NCBI GenBank assembly: GCA_040388665.1
Contig: JAZKBL010000047.1
Location: forward strand, 1-30,788
Direction: 5' to 3'
DNA: 30,788 nucleotides
DNA from: DAHVFY01 sp040388665
GTDB lineage: Bacteria; Chlamydiota; Chlamydiia; Chlamydiales; Rhabdochlamydiaceae
Under the pieces are notes generated by a model that saw only the letters and a program-made list of their open reading frames with translations, was not told the origin of the DNA and searched no databases. Made by a program: the position numbers and the translations under genes. How positions within the stretch are numbered: the stretch's first letter is position 1; each line of letters starts with the position of its first letter. Positions 15,998 to 23,777 of this stretch are shown here, in pieces.

Positions 15998-16071
15998 GCA
16001 CCGGTAGCTCAATTGGATAGAGTACCCGGCTACGAACCGGGCGGTTAGAGGTTCAAATCCTCTCCGGTGCA
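15998..16071 (+). tRNA. tRNA-Arg (anticodon ACG)
   Basis: A complete cloverleaf: acceptor GCACCGG pairing with CCGGTGC, D-arm GCTC/GAGT, anticodon stem CCCGG/CCGGG with loop CTACGAA (anticodon ACG, read as ICG), and T-arm with GTTCAAATC. The discriminator base is A. The 3' CCA is not encoded (the next bases are TCA), so it must be added by the nucleotidyltransferase family also found in this window at 29.4-30.7 kb. Confidence 0.97.
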
Positions 16072-16091
16072 TCATTTTACTAGAGATCGCC

Positions 16092-16733
16092 ATGATTTTT
16101 GAGGTTTTCTCTTCAGGCCCCGTTGATACGAATGTTGTTCTCGTAGTGTGCGAGCGTACAAAAAAAGCTGCCATCATTGATGCTCCGCAAGACTGTGCTT
16201 CCTTCGTGTTATCAAAAATTAAAGAACTCGGGGTTGCGGTCGAGATGCTTCTTTTGACACACACGCATCAAGACCACATTGCAGAAGTGGATTTGCTTAA
16301 GAAAAAGCTGAAAATGCCGGTTTATGTTCACGCGTTAGACGCCCCTAATTTAAGATCTCCGGGTGCCGATCTGTTGCCTATTTTTATCCCTGCAAAGCCT
16401 GTGATTCCGGATCATTTTCTTGAAGATGGACAGGTGTTGATGCTCGGGAATTTGAAGTTCTCTGTTATCCATACTCCAGGACATACACCCGGGTGTGTCT
16501 GTTTCTATTTTGAGGAAGAAAAACTTCTAATTTCTGGTGATACGCTTTTTCGCGGATCGATGGGAAGGATCGATTTTCCAGGGTCAAATGCGGAAGCGAT
16601 GTGGAATTCCCTTAAAAAATTAGCTGAACTCCCTTTTGATACGAGAGTTGTCCCGGGTCACGGGGAGATGACAACAATTAAAAATGAAGCTTCCTGGATG
16701 GTAAATGCTAAGAGGAGATTTGGAGATGGGTAA
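16092..16733 (+). CDS. Metallo-beta-lactamase-fold hydrolase (glyoxalase II-like)
   Basis: A 213-aa cytoplasmic hydrolase of the MBL superfamily, with the di-zinc site visible in order: H57-T-H59-Q-D61-H62, then HTPGHTPGCVCFYF, SGDTLFRGSMGRIDFPGS and VVPGHGEMT. This pattern is that of glyoxalase II and related thioester hydrolases or persulfide dioxygenases. The exact substrate is not readable. It starts 20 bp after tRNA-Arg, and its stop overlaps the start of the peroxiredoxin gene by 8 bp, so the two are probably translated together. A shared role in thiol or oxidative stress is an inference. Confidence 0.85.
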   Translation: MIFEVFSSGPVDTNVVLVVCERTKKAAIIDAPQDCASFVLSKIKELGVAVEMLLLTHTHQDHIAEVDLLKKKLKMPVYVHALDAPNLRSPGADLLPIFIPAKPVIPDHFLEDGQVLMLGNLKFSVIHTPGHTPGCVCFYFEEEKLLISGDTLFRGSMGRIDFPGSNAEAMWNSLKKLAELPFDTRVVPGHGEMTTIKNEASWMVNAKRRFGDG

Positions 16734-17319
16734 TCAAAGTTTGTTAGTGGGGAAAAAAGCCCCCGGATTTAAGGCGAAAGCTGTTGTGGATGGACAGATC
16801 GTAGAGGAACTTTCTCTTGAAAGCTTTTTAGGTAAGTATGTCGTTTTTTTCTTCTATCCTTTAGATTTTACATTTGTGTGTCCGACAGAATTGCACGCTT
16901 TTCAGGATAAAGGAGAAGAGTTTAAGAAAAGAAATGTTCAACTCATCGCTTGTTCTGTAGATAGCCACTATTCTCATTTTGCGTGGCTCAATACTCCTAA
17001 ATGCAAAGGGGGCATTGAGGGCGTTTGCTATCCAATTGTAGCTGATCTTAATAAAGAAATTGCAAAAAATTATTCTGTGCTAAAAGAAGATGATGGGATC
17101 GCTTACAGAGGATTATTTATTATCGATAAAAAAGGGATTGTGCGCCATCAGATGATCAATGATCTTCCGATTGGACGATCTGTAGAGGAAGTGCTTCGTC
17201 TTGTTGATGCTATTATTTTTCACGAAGCGAATGGAGAAGTTTGTCCCGCTAACTGGCATGCTGGCGCTAAAGCGCTAGATCCAACAGCTGCAGGCCTTAT
17301 CCATTATTTTAGCCCATAA
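16726..17319 (+). CDS. 2-Cys peroxiredoxin (AhpC/Prx1 type)
   Basis: A thiol peroxidase that reduces hydrogen and organic peroxides, recycled by a thioredoxin or AhpF-like partner. The peroxidatic Cys52 lies in YPLDFTFVCPTE and the resolving Cys173 in GEVCPANW, the typical 2-Cys arrangement; the C-terminal extension ends in HYFSP. The length of 197 aa is normal. I chose ATG 16726 over a start 7 codons upstream because it matches the family N-terminus and follows GGAG; it overlaps the end of the MBL gene by 8 bp. Chlamydia has a single AhpC-type enzyme of this kind. The 3' end overlaps the convergent unknown gene by 11 bp. Confidence 0.93.
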   Translation: MGNQSLLVGKKAPGFKAKAVVDGQIVEELSLESFLGKYVVFFFYPLDFTFVCPTELHAFQDKGEEFKKRNVQLIACSVDSHYSHFAWLNTPKCKGGIEGVCYPIVADLNKEIAKNYSVLKEDDGIAYRGLFIIDKKGIVRHQMINDLPIGRSVEEVLRLVDAIIFHEANGEVCPANWHAGAKALDPTAAGLIHYFSP

Positions 17320-17692
17320 GATAGTCATAGAGGTCTTTTTCATTGAGGATGAGAAAGCTTTTGTAGAGATGGCATACGGGGCTTGTTGCATTGATAAGCT
17401 CTGCATCCCCAACGCCCGGCATACAAATCGCTGCAAGGTCTAACGTGCTTGTGTTTTGTTTTAAGAGATTTAGTCCGCGCAAATAGTCTTGGGTGCTAAA
17501 TCCCTCTTCTGCCACTCTGAAAAAGATGAGTTCTCTTTCATAAAGCAGTGTCTGGACAGCGTAAAGGATGCCCTGGCTCTCTTCAGGAGGATTACCTAAG
17601 GTGTCTATCAGCTGAGGGAGCGAGCGGCATACAAGAGGTGTACAAAATGCCCCTTTTTCAGCTTCTCCAAACAAAAAAATCGTGCGTCTCAT
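17309..17692 (-). CDS. Unknown 127-aa protein
   Basis: I do not recognise a characterised family. The protein opens MRRTIFLFGEAEKGAFCTPL and has four Cys/Met-containing loops (CTPLVC, AAICMPGVGD, PVCHLYKS) but no signal peptide or membrane helix. The pattern of a beta strand, a loop, then LIDTLGNPPEESQG and LYAVQTLLYERELIFFRV suggests a small alpha/beta fold. The start codon ATG 17692 is formed at the end of the third palindromic repeat, which provides AAGGATAG 6 nt upstream. The 3' end overlaps the peroxiredoxin gene. The conserved-looking start and good codon structure favour a real gene. Confidence 0.7.
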   Translation of the reverse strand: MRRTIFLFGEAEKGAFCTPLVCRSLPQLIDTLGNPPEESQGILYAVQTLLYERELIFFRVAEEGFSTQDYLRGLNLLKQNTSTLDLAAICMPGVGDAELINATSPVCHLYKSFLILNEKDLYDYLMG

Positions 17693-17856
17693 GAGTCTAT
17701 CCTTCTATTTCAAGATTTTGATTTTTGATGGATTTTTTTCTATTTTTCAGAACTTTTTTGCGAGACATACTTGAAAAGTCAAACCAAAAAAAAGTTCTGA
17801 AAAATAGGAAAAAAGACACGAAAAGCGAATTCTTAGAATAGTGGGATGGGCTCATA
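17691..17856 (-). repeat. 166-bp palindromic repeat, copy 3
   Basis: Inverted relative to copy 1 and nearly identical to it. The inner arms CTATTTTTCAGAACTTTTTT and AAAAAAGTTCTGAAAAATAG are perfectly complementary in this copy. The gene-side end reads, on the minus strand, GAAATAGAAGGATAGACTC and then the ATG of the 127-aa gene. The far end is AATAGTGGGATGGGCTCAT on the plus strand. The remaining 117 bp up to the next gene at 17974 are very AT-rich leader with no clear structure. Confidence 0.9.
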
Positions 17857-17973
17857 GGCGGCATTAGTGCGTCCTTTGTTTTCTATAAACATTATTTTAA
17901 TTATTTGAAGCAAGGAAAATGTTGATCTTAATTTAAAAACTATTTTATATTTTTGCATTTAGCGAGGAAGCGA

Positions 17974-18618
17974 ATGTTTTGTTATGTAATGATAGTAGCG
18001 TTTATCGGTAATTTTGCTCCTCCTGCGAAGGAAGAATGCATTCAAGAGTTAAATGCATATCTTAAACAGGGTTTTTCTCTGGAAGAAGTAAAAAATCATT
18101 TAAGCGATCAGTTTCAGTCCTCTGAAGAGAGGGTTGCTTTTGAGAAATTTTATCAATTGCTTGAAACGAGTACTCCAAGTGGGATTTATCCTGTGACGGA
18201 TGATTCATTAGATCTTTTTTATTCACTGGGTCTTTCTAGCGAAGATGAGAGGATTATTCATAAAATCATTTCTACAATGGCGGAAAAAAATATTTTTTCT
18301 CTGTTATTTGAAAGACGCGATTTAGAAAAAAAGGGAAAGCAGCTTGACCATCTCCATCCTTTCCGTTTTCTTGGTGTGATTTTTTCCAATCATCATTTGA
18401 GAAGCTCTATGAGGGAAGTAAAAAAAAGTACATTTAAATGGGATGGCTTCATGGACGGCTTTTCTGCGCGTATGAAAGAGGAGTCTATCAGGGGAAACCT
18501 TATTCGTTATATCCCGGGCTTTGCTGAATATGTTGGTGTGGATCCTGATAAGGTGGAACACTACATTCTCCACCACAACTGGGAGGGACTTGTCCGCTAC
18601 CTACTCCAAAGTCATTAA
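17974..18618 (+). CDS. Unknown exported protein
   Basis: No characterised family recognised. The 214-aa protein begins with a hydrophobic segment (MFCYVMIVAFIGNFAPPAKE) that looks like a signal peptide or N-terminal anchor, followed by a soluble helical, charged region. Near the C-terminus it has NLIRYIPGFAEYVGVDPDKVEHYI. I take ATG 17974, 8 codons after a possible TTG, because GAGGAAG lies about 6 nt upstream. It stands alone 65 bp before the sulfatase gene. A periplasmic or membrane-associated location is inferred from the N-terminus only. Confidence 0.65.
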   Translation: MFCYVMIVAFIGNFAPPAKEECIQELNAYLKQGFSLEEVKNHLSDQFQSSEERVAFEKFYQLLETSTPSGIYPVTDDSLDLFYSLGLSSEDERIIHKIISTMAEKNIFSLLFERRDLEKKGKQLDHLHPFRFLGVIFSNHHLRSSMREVKKSTFKWDGFMDGFSARMKEESIRGNLIRYIPGFAEYVGVDPDKVEHYILHHNWEGLVRYLLQSH

Positions 18619-18683
18619 CTATTCACTTGTGTATAAGCCAAATTTGTTTTAGAAAACAATATAGAGATCATGGGAGGGATTAA

Positions 18684-20474
18684 GTGTTTTCTAAAAGAGT
18701 TTCGGTTAATTTATTTTATTTTGGTTTTTTGTTTGTTGGACTGTCTTTTTTGCATGGGTACCATGCGTTATTGATTGATGGGGCAACTTCGATAGAGCGT
18801 ATTTATTTTGTCATTCAAGCTGTGGGTCAATCGTTTCTTGAAACGCTTGCGGCGTTAATCCTTATTCAGGTTTTACCAAGGGCATTCCTTCCTTGGATCA
18901 TTACGCTTACCGCGGTTTTATTTGTAGCGCGTATTGTCGACTTCCCTTTAGTACGTCTTCTTGGGCTCTCTTTTTGGGATGCTACAACATTTATTTCTAA
19001 AGAACATATTTATAATTTTGTAGAGCAGCTGTATTCAAGCAATGTCTCTATTGGAATTTGGATCACAGGAGCTCTTGTTGGATTTGCAATTGTTGAACTT
19101 GCTGTTGTCGCTTTTTATCTGACAGAAAAATATGCAAAAAAATGGGAGCTCTCTTTGCCGTCGTTGATCTGGACATTTAGTGGAGTTTGTTTTTTCTTTG
19201 TATTGATCGAGTGTGCGGGACTTTTTTTTGTAAGAGGAATTGCTTATGAAAACTATGCGCAGGCTCTACCTTGGAAACGAGGGATATTGCAAAGAGATGG
19301 AGCGCTTGTTACCCTGCCGTTTACGTTAAAGGCAAAAGAATTTACCACAGAAGTGGCTGTAGAGCCTATAAAAAATAAGCCTGATATTTATTTGTTCGTT
19401 GCCGAGAGCCTTCGAGATGATTTTATCACAAGAGATGTAGCGCCAAATCTTGCGCAATTTCGCAAAGAAAATATTCGTTTGGATTTGACACTTTCTAATG
19501 CGAATGCAACGCAGCCTTCTTGGTTTTCTATTTTTCATTCCCGGTTTCCGATGTATTGGGGAAGCTCCATTCCTAAAGGAGCGCTTCCAATGAAAATTTT
19601 GAAGGAGATGGGATATAAGATTCATGTTTATACTTCAGCGCGTCTTTCTTTTTTTCGCATGGATGAAGTGATTTTTGGGGAAGATACCTATCTTGCTGAT
19701 TCTATATTCACTTTTTTTGGGAATGAAGGGGAGCCTCTTTATGCAAGAGATGGAAAAGTGATTGATAAGTTGTGCGAAGATATGCAGAAAGAATCAGGGG
19801 GTAGAGTTTTTGTTGTGTTTCTTGATTCCACCCATTTTGATTATAGCTGGCCTCCTGCAGAGACGTGTTTTAGCCCGATTGAAGATCCGGTTAATTATGT
19901 GAAGTTAGCCTTTTTTAAAGGGAATTTAGAACCTCTTAAAAATCGTTATCGTAATGCGCTTTCTTATGTCGATTCTCTTTTTGGGCAGGTGGTGGATAAG
20001 CTTAAAGGCAAGAAGGAATCGATTGTTGTTTTTACAGGAGATCATGGGGAAGAATTTTATGAAAAGGGTCATCTTTTCCATGCATCGGCTCTAACAATCG
20101 AACAAACGGGTGTTCCTATTTATTACAAAATGGGGAAAAAACCTCTTACAAAAATGTCGTCTCATATTGATATTTTTCCAAGTATTTTACATTATCTTAC
20201 TGGTGATGATCGTTATAGTGCATACTTCGATGGGCAGTCAATTTTTTCTAGGAATAGACTGCCGTTTCTTTTATCTGCTCGGTATAACTTAGGAAGAACT
20301 CCTTATGAATTTATGCTTCATAATGGCAAATCAAGGCTGCTCGCGAGGTTCTCTAACGAGTCTGAAATTTTTAAATCAGATGCTGTGCGGATTTTAACTT
20401 TAGAAGACGTCGAAGAAAAACATATTGCTCAGGAATTTGGAGAGGCATTTGATTTTCTCTTTTCTACGCGCTAA
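18684..20474 (+). CDS. Inner-membrane sulfatase-superfamily protein (YejM/LtaS-like)
   Basis: A 596-aa protein with about five N-terminal transmembrane helices (residues 10-190) and a periplasmic alkaline-phosphatase/sulfatase domain. Domain signatures are IYLFVAESLRDDF (metal-binding Glu near 241), NANATQPSWFSIF (nucleophile Thr or Ser near 275), FLDSTHFDYSWPP, and FTGDHGEEFYEKGHLFHAS (metal-binding Asp-His near 452). The layout and DHGEEF recall YejM/PbgA, which controls LPS supply in enterobacteria, and also lipoteichoic-acid synthases and phosphoethanolamine transferases. It starts with GTG behind a strong GGGAGGGAT. The next gene overlaps its end, suggesting an operon. Activity on an envelope lipid is inferred. 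Confidence 0.8.
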   Translation: MFSKRVSVNLFYFGFLFVGLSFLHGYHALLIDGATSIERIYFVIQAVGQSFLETLAALILIQVLPRAFLPWIITLTAVLFVARIVDFPLVRLLGLSFWDATTFISKEHIYNFVEQLYSSNVSIGIWITGALVGFAIVELAVVAFYLTEKYAKKWELSLPSLIWTFSGVCFFFVLIECAGLFFVRGIAYENYAQALPWKRGILQRDGALVTLPFTLKAKEFTTEVAVEPIKNKPDIYLFVAESLRDDFITRDVAPNLAQFRKENIRLDLTLSNANATQPSWFSIFHSRFPMYWGSSIPKGALPMKILKEMGYKIHVYTSARLSFFRMDEVIFGEDTYLADSIFTFFGNEGEPLYARDGKVIDKLCEDMQKESGGRVFVVFLDSTHFDYSWPPAETCFSPIEDPVNYVKLAFFKGNLEPLKNRYRNALSYVDSLFGQVVDKLKGKKESIVVFTGDHGEEFYEKGHLFHASALTIEQTGVPIYYKMGKKPLTKMSSHIDIFPSILHYLTGDDRYSAYFDGQSIFSRNRLPFLLSARYNLGRTPYEFMLHNGKSRLLARFSNESEIFKSDAVRILTLEDVEEKHIAQEFGEAFDFLFSTR

Positions 20475-21345
20475 AGCGCTTCAAACTGCAGATTTTGCTA
20501 TGGGGGTGATTTTCCCTGAAAGGGTGTGTTCTTTTGTTTTCGAAAAGATAAAAGAAAAACGGGAAAATCATGTTCTTGAGGTTAAACAATTTTCTGATCA
20601 GCATCATTTTTTTTCTTCAGATCATCCCTTGATTGGCGTTGTTACAGAAAGAGAGCAGGATGTTTGGCTTGTTGCAGATTTTTTAAAGTTGATGTTTGAT
20701 AAAGCACCATCAGCTTATCTAGAGCTGATGACGATGGAAGTGCTTGCAAAGATTTTAGCTTTTCGATGTTTAAAGGTGGGGATGGAATTACTTATTCCTA
20801 TAAAAGGAACGCTCGCACGTTATTTTGTTGATCAGGTGATTTTGCTTGATGAGGGCGTGCCGGCATTTGGTCTTGTAGCCTTTAATGATACGGCTCCTTC
20901 TTTGCTTCTTTTTCGAGGAACAGAACTTTCTTGGAAAGGGCGCAAATCAATTGTGTGTGATTTAGATTTTAAGGGGGTTGGATATTCCCGTTTTATTAAG
21001 ACACTTCCACAGATCTCCTCGTGGCTAAAAAGTGCGTATCAACCTCAAGTTCTCGGATTAAGTCTCGGTGGTATTTTTGCAATATACGCGCTTCTTTATC
21101 ATTACGAGCTTGTTACATCAGCCACTGTTTTTGGTCCGCCAGGCCTTCGTGGAAAGGCTTATCAAAAATGGCAGGAATTGGACCTTAACAAAAAATTGAC
21201 AGTTTATGTCACAAAAGGGGATTGTGTTCCCAAATATGGACATCTTGTTGGAACGATCAAAGAATTCTCCCTCGATAAAAAACTATATCCCCTCACAGCT
21301 CACACTAAGCTCATGACAGCCGAACCCTCATACTATTTGGCGTGA
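20449..21345 (+). CDS. Alpha/beta-hydrolase (lipase-like)
   Basis: A probable alpha/beta-hydrolase. The nucleophile elbow is GLSLGG with Ser205, after DFKGVGYSRF; the likely acid and histidine are in VYVTKGDCVPKYGH and LTAHTKLM. No clear signal peptide is present. The start is uncertain: I favour TTG 20449, which has GGAG 6 nt upstream and overlaps the sulfatase gene by 26 bp; TTG 20425 and ATG 20500 are alternatives. Overlap with the membrane sulfatase suggests that both act on lipids, for example phospholipid or LPS turnover. That is an inference; the substrate class cannot be read. Confidence 0.7.
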   Translation: MIFSFLRAKALQTADFAMGVIFPERVCSFVFEKIKEKRENHVLEVKQFSDQHHFFSSDHPLIGVVTEREQDVWLVADFLKLMFDKAPSAYLELMTMEVLAKILAFRCLKVGMELLIPIKGTLARYFVDQVILLDEGVPAFGLVAFNDTAPSLLLFRGTELSWKGRKSIVCDLDFKGVGYSRFIKTLPQISSWLKSAYQPQVLGLSLGGIFAIYALLYHYELVTSATVFGPPGLRGKAYQKWQELDLNKKLTVYVTKGDCVPKYGHLVGTIKEFSLDKKLYPLTAHTKLMTAEPSYYLA

Positions 21346-21352
21346 ATGACCT

Positions 21353-21416
21353 CTTGCATAATTCCTTGCCCCTGCCCTTGCCCATGCCCATGGGCAAGAA
21401 AAAAAGGTTATGCAAG
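21353..21416 (+). terminator. Nested palindrome between lipase-like gene and eno; probable terminator
   Basis: The outer arms CTTGCATAA and TTATGCAAG enclose a second perfect 10-bp stem (CTTGCCCATG, loop CC, CATGGGCAAG) preceded by TTGCCCCTGCCC. The outer stem is followed on the plus strand by TTTATTTT, so it would stop transcription of the hydrolase gene. On the minus strand it begins 1 bp after the eno stop but has no following T-tract. The nested form is more elaborate than an ordinary terminator. Confidence 0.55.
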
Positions 21417-21417
21417 T

Positions 21418-22668
21418 TTATTTTAGATATCTAGCTTTGGCGGGGGTGAGTTCGTCTTCGATTTCAAGAAGGCGGTTGTACTTGGCAATCCGATCTGATC
21501 TAGAAAGTGAGCCGGTTTTGATTTGACCGGAACTTGTAGCTACTGCAATATCGGCGATGGTTGTGTCTTCTGTTTCTCCTGACCTATGGGAGATCACGGT
21601 TGCATAGTTGTTCCTTTTAGCAACTTCGATGGTTTCTAACGTTTCTGAGAGGGTGCCGATCTGGTTGACTTTGATTAAAATGGCATTTCCAACAGATTCA
21701 TCGATCCCTTTTTTAAGAAATGTAGGATTTGTAACGAAGATATCATCGCCTACGATTTGCACTTTATTTTTGAGTTGTGCTGTGAGCTCTTTCCAGCCCG
21801 CCCAATCGTTTTGATCGAGTGGATCTTCGATACTGTCTATTGGGTAGTTGTTGCAGAGATTAATGAGATATTCAATCTCTTTTTCTGTTGTTTTTCCAGC
21901 ATACAGGTTTGTTTTTTTATCGAAGAACTCAGAGGCTGCGCAGTCAAGAGCAAGGGTGATCTCTTTGCCGGGTGTAAAACCTGCTTGTTCAATGGCTTTA
22001 AGGATGAAGTCGAGCGCTTCTTCATGAGAGTTAAGCCGTGGCGCAAAACCTCCTTCATCACCAACAGAGACCACATGCCCTGCATTTTTGAGCAGCCCTT
22101 TTAGGACATGAAATACCTCAACGCCATAACGGAGTGCTTCGCTGAATGTGGGCGCGCCGATGGGGCGGATCATGAACTCTTGGAAGTTAAGGCCGTTGTC
22201 TGCGTGGACGCCGCCGTTGATGATATTCATCATGGGACAAGGGAGTAGACAGGCCTTATCTCCTCCTAAGTAGCGGTAAAGAGGCATTTTTTGCGTAGAT
22301 GCAGCAGCGTGGGCACAAGCAAGAGAAATGCCGAGCATCGCGTTTGCTCCAAAGCGTGCTTTATTTGGGGTGCCATCCGCATCGATCATGAACTTATCGA
22401 GTTTTTTTTGCTCTAAAATATTTTTTCCAATGAGCAGATCACTTAAAGCGCCATTTACGTTTGCAATGGCCTTTTTAACACCTTTTCCAAAGTAGCGTTT
22501 CTTGTCTTGGTCGCGCAGCTCAAGCGCTTCATGCTCGCCTGTAGAAGCGCCTGAAGGAACAGCTGCTTTGCCTTTGATTCCTTCATCGGTTGTTACAAAG
22601 ACCTCTAACGTAGGATTTCCTCTAGAATCGAGAATTTCCAAAGCGTGGATAGATGCAATTTTTGTCAT
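21418..22668 (-). CDS. eno: Enolase (phosphopyruvate hydratase)
   Basis: A cytoplasmic glycolytic enzyme that converts 2-phosphoglycerate to phosphoenolpyruvate with two Mg ions. Family hallmarks in order: SGASTGEHEA (residues 39-48), NINGGVHADN, VGDEGGFAP, LALDCAASEF, SIEDPLDQNDW, VGDDIFVTNP, LIKVNQIGTLSETLE and the signature SHRSGETEDTTIADIAVA. Length 416 aa, within the family range. ATG 22668 is chosen because it gives the standard N-terminus and follows AGGA; an upstream in-frame start would add 19 residues of non-homologous sequence overlapping rsgA. It is the third gene of a minus-strand operon, 11 bp after rsgA. Closeness to rsbU recalls Chlamydia, where eno and rsbU are neighbours. 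Confidence 0.98.
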   Translation of the reverse strand: MTKIASIHALEILDSRGNPTLEVFVTTDEGIKGKAAVPSGASTGEHEALELRDQDKKRYFGKGVKKAIANVNGALSDLLIGKNILEQKKLDKFMIDADGTPNKARFGANAMLGISLACAHAAASTQKMPLYRYLGGDKACLLPCPMMNIINGGVHADNGLNFQEFMIRPIGAPTFSEALRYGVEVFHVLKGLLKNAGHVVSVGDEGGFAPRLNSHEEALDFILKAIEQAGFTPGKEITLALDCAASEFFDKKTNLYAGKTTEKEIEYLINLCNNYPIDSIEDPLDQNDWAGWKELTAQLKNKVQIVGDDIFVTNPTFLKKGIDESVGNAILIKVNQIGTLSETLETIEVAKRNNYATVISHRSGETEDTTIADIAVATSSGQIKTGSLSRSDRIAKYNRLLEIEDELTPAKARYLK

Positions 22669-22679
22669 AACTAACGTCC

Positions 22680-23777
22680 TTAACGGTGACGGTGTTCTTC
22701 TGCAAGATTTGCCATTAAAGCGCAATAAGACTCAAAGCGCAAGATGGAAATTTTTCCTTCATTCACAGCTTTTTTGACAGCGCAGCCAGGTTCTTCAAGG
22801 TGTGCGCAATTGAGGAATCTACAATGGGGCGCGTAGTCTTGCATTTCTTTAAAATAATTTTTAAGTTCATTGCGATCAAGATCCCACATGCCGAAACTTT
22901 TGATGCCGGGGGTGTCGATGCAAAAACCGCCGCCCTCAATGGGAAGAAGTTCTGCAACAGTTGTTGTGTGCGAGCCTTTATTTGTTTTTCCTACCATATC
23001 TCCTGTAAGAAAACGCGTCCCAAAAATTGCGTTGATCAAAGAGGATTTTCCAACACCTGATTGCCCGGAAAAAACAGAGGACTTCCCCTGCATGGCTTGT
23101 TTAAGAGCATCAAGGCCCTCGCCTGTTTTGATGCTGATGGCAAATACAGGAATATTAAGGCTTGTGTACGTTGCTATTACCTCTTTAAAGAGGATTTTTT
23201 CTTGTTCTGCAACAGGTGTATCGTTTGTTAAAAGATCGATTTTATTAATAATGAGAACAGGCTGCATGTTGCCTTTGATAGCTGCAATGATATAGCGATC
23301 GATGAGAGGGGGTTTTAGAGCAGGGAAAACAACGGACATGGTGATGAGGACTTGGTCGATGTTAACAGCAATGAGTTGTTCTTTACGCTGAGAGAGATTG
23401 TCTGCACGCGAGAGCAGAGAATGACGCTCTTCGATAACGAGGATGATTCCTTCGTGAGTGAATCTAACAAAGTCTCCGATGGCAATCAGGTTTTTAAGAA
23501 GCCCCTTGTCTAATTTCATGGATCCTTTGAGCATGCATTTGTGCATGGTTCCATCCGATTCAACAAAGATGCCTTCGGGTCTGATAGATAATACGCGTCC
23601 ACGCATGAGATTTTCATCATGAGAAAGAGTTGTAGGCAATCGTTTTTTTAGTTGATCTTGATCGCTTTTCTTATATTTAGAGCGATCTTTTGCGATCGCG
23701 ATCTTACGGTCTTTTCGGTTGGTTTTTCTATCATTGCCATGAAAATCTTCTTCCATGCGGTAGACATCGTCTTTCAT
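22680..23777 (-). CDS. rsgA: Ribosome small-subunit-dependent GTPase RsgA
   Basis: A circularly permuted GTPase that helps mature the 30S ribosomal subunit. After a lysine-rich N-terminal tail and an OB-fold (MRGRVLSIRPEGIFV), the GTPase motifs appear in permuted order: G4 NKID (near 177), G5 ISIKTGEG, G1 GQSGVGKSSLIN (near 238), G2 GSHTTTVAEL and G3 DTPG. A zinc-knuckle C-terminus follows, with Cys and His in CRFLNCAHLEEPGCAV. Length 365 aa, normal. Its ATG overlaps the stop of the upstream methyltransferase gene (ATGA), so the two are translationally coupled, and eno follows 11 bp downstream. Confidence 0.96.
   Translation of the reverse strand: MKDDVYRMEEDFHGNDRKTNRKDRKIAIAKDRSKYKKSDQDQLKKRLPTTLSHDENLMRGRVLSIRPEGIFVESDGTMHKCMLKGSMKLDKGLLKNLIAIGDFVRFTHEGIILVIEERHSLLSRADNLSQRKEQLIAVNIDQVLITMSVVFPALKPPLIDRYIIAAIKGNMQPVLIINKIDLLTNDTPVAEQEKILFKEVIATYTSLNIPVFAISIKTGEGLDALKQAMQGKSSVFSGQSGVGKSSLINAIFGTRFLTGDMVGKTNKGSHTTTVAELLPIEGGGFCIDTPGIKSFGMWDLDRNELKNYFKEMQDYAPHCRFLNCAHLEEPGCAVKKAVNEGKISILRFESYCALMANLAEEHRHR

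Noticed and set aside
15762..16001. A 79-codon minus-strand frame covering the second palindromic repeat.
   Set aside because: It is a translation of the palindrome and tRNA leader with low-complexity Phe/Lys/Ser content, no ribosome-binding site and no equivalent in the other two copies.
15935..16264. A minus-strand open frame of 109 codons running across tRNA-Arg.
   Set aside because: Its middle (RRGFEPLTARFVAG) is simply the antisense translation of the tRNA, and it overlaps the well-supported MBL gene.
3..17868. A 12-bp string (AGGCGGCATTAG) is shared between the rpoN end (3-14) and the flank of repeat copy 3 (17857-17868), hinting that an element disrupted rpoN.
   Set aside because: Exact 12-base matches are expected by chance several times in a window of this size, and the similarity does not extend on either side.
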